A stretch of 47,562 nt of DNA, from NCBI GenBank assembly GCA_036381125.1, contig DASVDK010000070.1:1-47562 (forward strand), given 5' to 3'. Made by a program: the position numbers and the translations under genes. Origin of the DNA: DASVDK01 sp036381125 [NCBI: Thermodesulfobacteriota bacterium]. GTDB taxonomy: Bacteria > DASVDK01. Below the pieces are notes generated by a model. It saw only the letters and a list, made by a program, of their open reading frames with translations. It did not search any database and was not told the DNA's origin. This document shows positions 46,138 through 47,562 of this stretch, piece by piece (the stretch's first letter is position 1; every line of letters starts with the position of its first letter).

Positions 46138-47312
46138 TGGACGTCGACATCGAGACCGCGAAGGCCGAGGCGGCCGCCCGGGTGGCGGCCGCCTCGGCCG
46201 ACCTCGCCGCCCTGGCGGACTTCATCCACGCGCACCCCGAGGTCGCCTACCAGGAGCGGGCCGCGGCCGCGCGCATCGCCGGCCTCCTCGCCGGCCGCGG
46301 CTTCGCCGTGACGCGCGGCGCGGGGGGCGTCGAGACCGCGTTCGTCGCCGTGCCCGACGACGCCGCCCCCGGCGGCCCGACGATCGCCATGCTCGCCGAG
46401 TACGACGCGCTGCCGGGGCTGGGGCACGCCTGCGGCCACAACCTCATCGCCGCGATGAGCGTCGGCGCGGCGCTCGCCTGCCGCGGCCTCGTCCCGCGCG
46501 GCGCCGGCCGGGTGGTGGTCATCGGCACGCCGGCCGAGGAGGGGGGCGGGGGGAAGATCCGGCTCCTCGACGCCGGGGTCTTCCGCGGCGTCGACGCCGC
46601 CCTCATGATCCACCCCTGGAACCGCGTCCGGGCGCACGTCCCGGCGCTCGGACGGATGCGCTTCGAGGTGGAGTTCCACGGGCGCGCGGCGCACGCCGCG
46701 TCTGCACCGCACAGGGGCGTGAACGCGCTCGACGCGCTGCTGCAGGCGTTCGGCGCCGTCGCCCTCCTGCGGCAGCAGGTCCGTCCCGACGCCCGGATCC
46801 ACGGGATCATCACGCGCGGCGGCGAGAGCCCCAACATCATCCCGGCGCTCACCGCCGCCAACGTCTACGTCCGCGCCGCCGACCCGGCGTACCTGCGCGA
46901 CCTCTACGACCGGGTCAAGGCCTGCTTCGAGGGGGCCGCCAGGGCGACCGGCTGCCGCGTGGCGTGGCGCGAGCACCCGGACAACGTCTACGAACCGGTC
47001 CGCGAGAACCGGCCCCTCGCCGACCTCTTCCTCCGGAACCTCCGCCGCCTCGGCCTCGCCGAGACGGGCGACGACGAGCCCGCCGGGTCGACCGACTTCG
47101 GGAACGTGAGCCAGCGCATTCCCGGTCTGCACGGCTACCTGGCCGTCTGCGACGCCGGGATCGACCTCCACACGACCGAGTTCGCGGCGGCCGCGGCGAG
47201 CGCCCGGGGGCGCGACGCGATGCTGGCCGGCGCGACGGCGCTCGCCATGACCGCCCTCGACCTCTGCCTCGACGAGGCCGCGCTCGCCGCCGTCCGGAAC
47301 GCGCACGCGTGA
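46137..47312 (+). CDS. M20 family amidohydrolase (AbgB/aminoacylase-like)
   Basis: 391 residues. Metal-site motifs are LAEYDALPGLGHACGHNLIA, GTPAEEGGGGKI and a C-terminal ASTDFGNVS-type region (here GSTDFGNVSQRIPG). The lid domain has EFHGRAAHAASAPHRGVNAL. This set is typical of the AbgB/AmhX and N-acyl-amino-acid hydrolase group, which cleaves amide-linked conjugates in the cytoplasm. As last gene of the importer operon it may hydrolyse the imported compound, and the GNAT upstream could modify the same substrate. Both roles are inferences. Confidence 0.88.
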   Translation: MDVDIETAKAEAAARVAAASADLAALADFIHAHPEVAYQERAAAARIAGLLAGRGFAVTRGAGGVETAFVAVPDDAAPGGPTIAMLAEYDALPGLGHACGHNLIAAMSVGAALACRGLVPRGAGRVVVIGTPAEEGGGGKIRLLDAGVFRGVDAALMIHPWNRVRAHVPALGRMRFEVEFHGRAAHAASAPHRGVNALDALLQAFGAVALLRQQVRPDARIHGIITRGGESPNIIPALTAANVYVRAADPAYLRDLYDRVKACFEGAARATGCRVAWREHPDNVYEPVRENRPLADLFLRNLRRLGLAETGDDEPAGSTDFGNVSQRIPGLHGYLAVCDAGIDLHTTEFAAAAASARGRDAMLAGATALAMTALDLCLDEAALAAVRNAHA

Positions 47313-47370
47313 TGCGCCGTCGCTCCGATCTCGCCGCGAACAAGGGGTAGACGCGCTCCCCGGCGCGCCG

Positions 47371-47376
47371 TAGACT
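47371..47376 (+). promoter_or_regulatory. Possible -10 box for the last gene
   Basis: TAGACT, 40 nt before ATG 47417. Confidence 0.4.
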
Positions 47377-47416
47377 CTGGCCGACCGTTCCACCACGGAG
47401 ACGAGAGCGAACGCGG

Positions 47417-47562
47417 ATGCCAGGTCAGGATGCGAGGGACGACCTCGCGCAGCTTTACGACCCCGAGGCGCTGAGGCGCCTCGGCCACGCGCTGGTCGAC
47501 CAGCTCGCCGACCGCCTCGCCGCCGCGCAGCGGGGCGAAGGGCCGGTCCTCCCCTGGCGCGC
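47417..47562 (+). CDS. N-terminus of a PLP-dependent group II decarboxylase-like protein, cut by the window end
   Basis: Only 48 codons are visible, starting MPGQDARDDLAQLYDPEALR, then LGHALVDQLADRLAAAQ and VLPWR. The pattern of a helix ending in LVDQLADYLAA followed by EPVLPWRPPE resembles the N-terminal segment of aromatic-L-amino-acid decarboxylase/glutamate decarboxylase family proteins. The PLP lysine lies beyond the window, so the assignment is tentative. Confidence 0.45.
   Translation, partial: MPGQDARDDLAQLYDPEALRRLGHALVDQLADRLAAAQRGEGPVLPWR

Overview
The window is high-GC bacterial DNA with tightly packed genes. It reads as a chromosome segment of an environmental Gram-negative-type bacterium: there are lipoprotein signals, an LpxH-like hydrolase and an OmpA-type lipoprotein. 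The gene mix (LLM flavin oxidoreductase beside a branched-chain amino-acid type ABC cluster, many acyl-CoA enzymes, large multi-PAS/GAF kinases) would fit a Rokubacteria/Methylomirabilota or deltaproteobacterial-like metagenome lineage. That placement is an inference; there is no rRNA in the window to settle it. I see no tRNA, CRISPR array, phage gene or transposase gene.

Layout. 1-4.3 kb: 3' part of a YtcJ-like amidohydrolase, an MFS transporter, a fragment of an SRAP gene, and ychF. 4.6-8.2 kb: an LLM monooxygenase running without a stop into a badly eroded liv-type ABC transporter cluster (binding protein, LivH, LivM, LivF remnants; LivG gone). 8.2-13.7 kb: hybrid sensor kinase, small CxxC protein, orphan chemoreceptor. 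13.8-16.2 kb: two RNA-controlled genes, a guanidine-II riboswitch with gdx and a leucine leader-peptide attenuator with leuA. 16.4-19.8 kb: NitT/TauT-type ABC ATPase and permease, double-hotdog thioesterase, enoyl-CoA hydratase. 20.1-23.4 kb: DHH phosphoesterase, glutaryl-CoA dehydrogenase-like gene, hslO. 23.6-30.8 kb: M16 peptidase, receiver-PilZ protein, vapBC scar, thiolase and fadJ-like beta-oxidation pair. 31-36 kb: large membrane sensor kinase and hflX. 36.1-42.2 kb: TPR protein, MBL hydrolase, LpxH-like hydrolase, OmpA lipoprotein, a Lys/Ala/Pro-repeat protein, methyltransferase, 5'-nucleotidase. 42.2-47.6 kb: peptide ABC importer (binding protein and two permeases, no ATPases), GNAT, M20 amidohydrolase, start of a PLP decarboxylase.

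Three themes stand out. First, many transcription units begin with a TANNNT -10 box only 6-8 nt before the start codon, several with a TTGACA at exactly 17 nt. This predicts widespread leaderless mRNAs, including one pair of divergent genes whose -10 boxes overlap. Second, a family of 24-25 bp repeats sits only in gaps at gene 3' ends, with two nearly identical 100-bp arrays in opposite orientation flanking a 7.2 kb block. Third, several loci (liv, vapBC, SRAP, a MaoC-like gene) look like survivors of internal or terminal deletion while neighbours are intact. Frameshifts at homopolymers mean sequencing or assembly error must be excluded for some of these.
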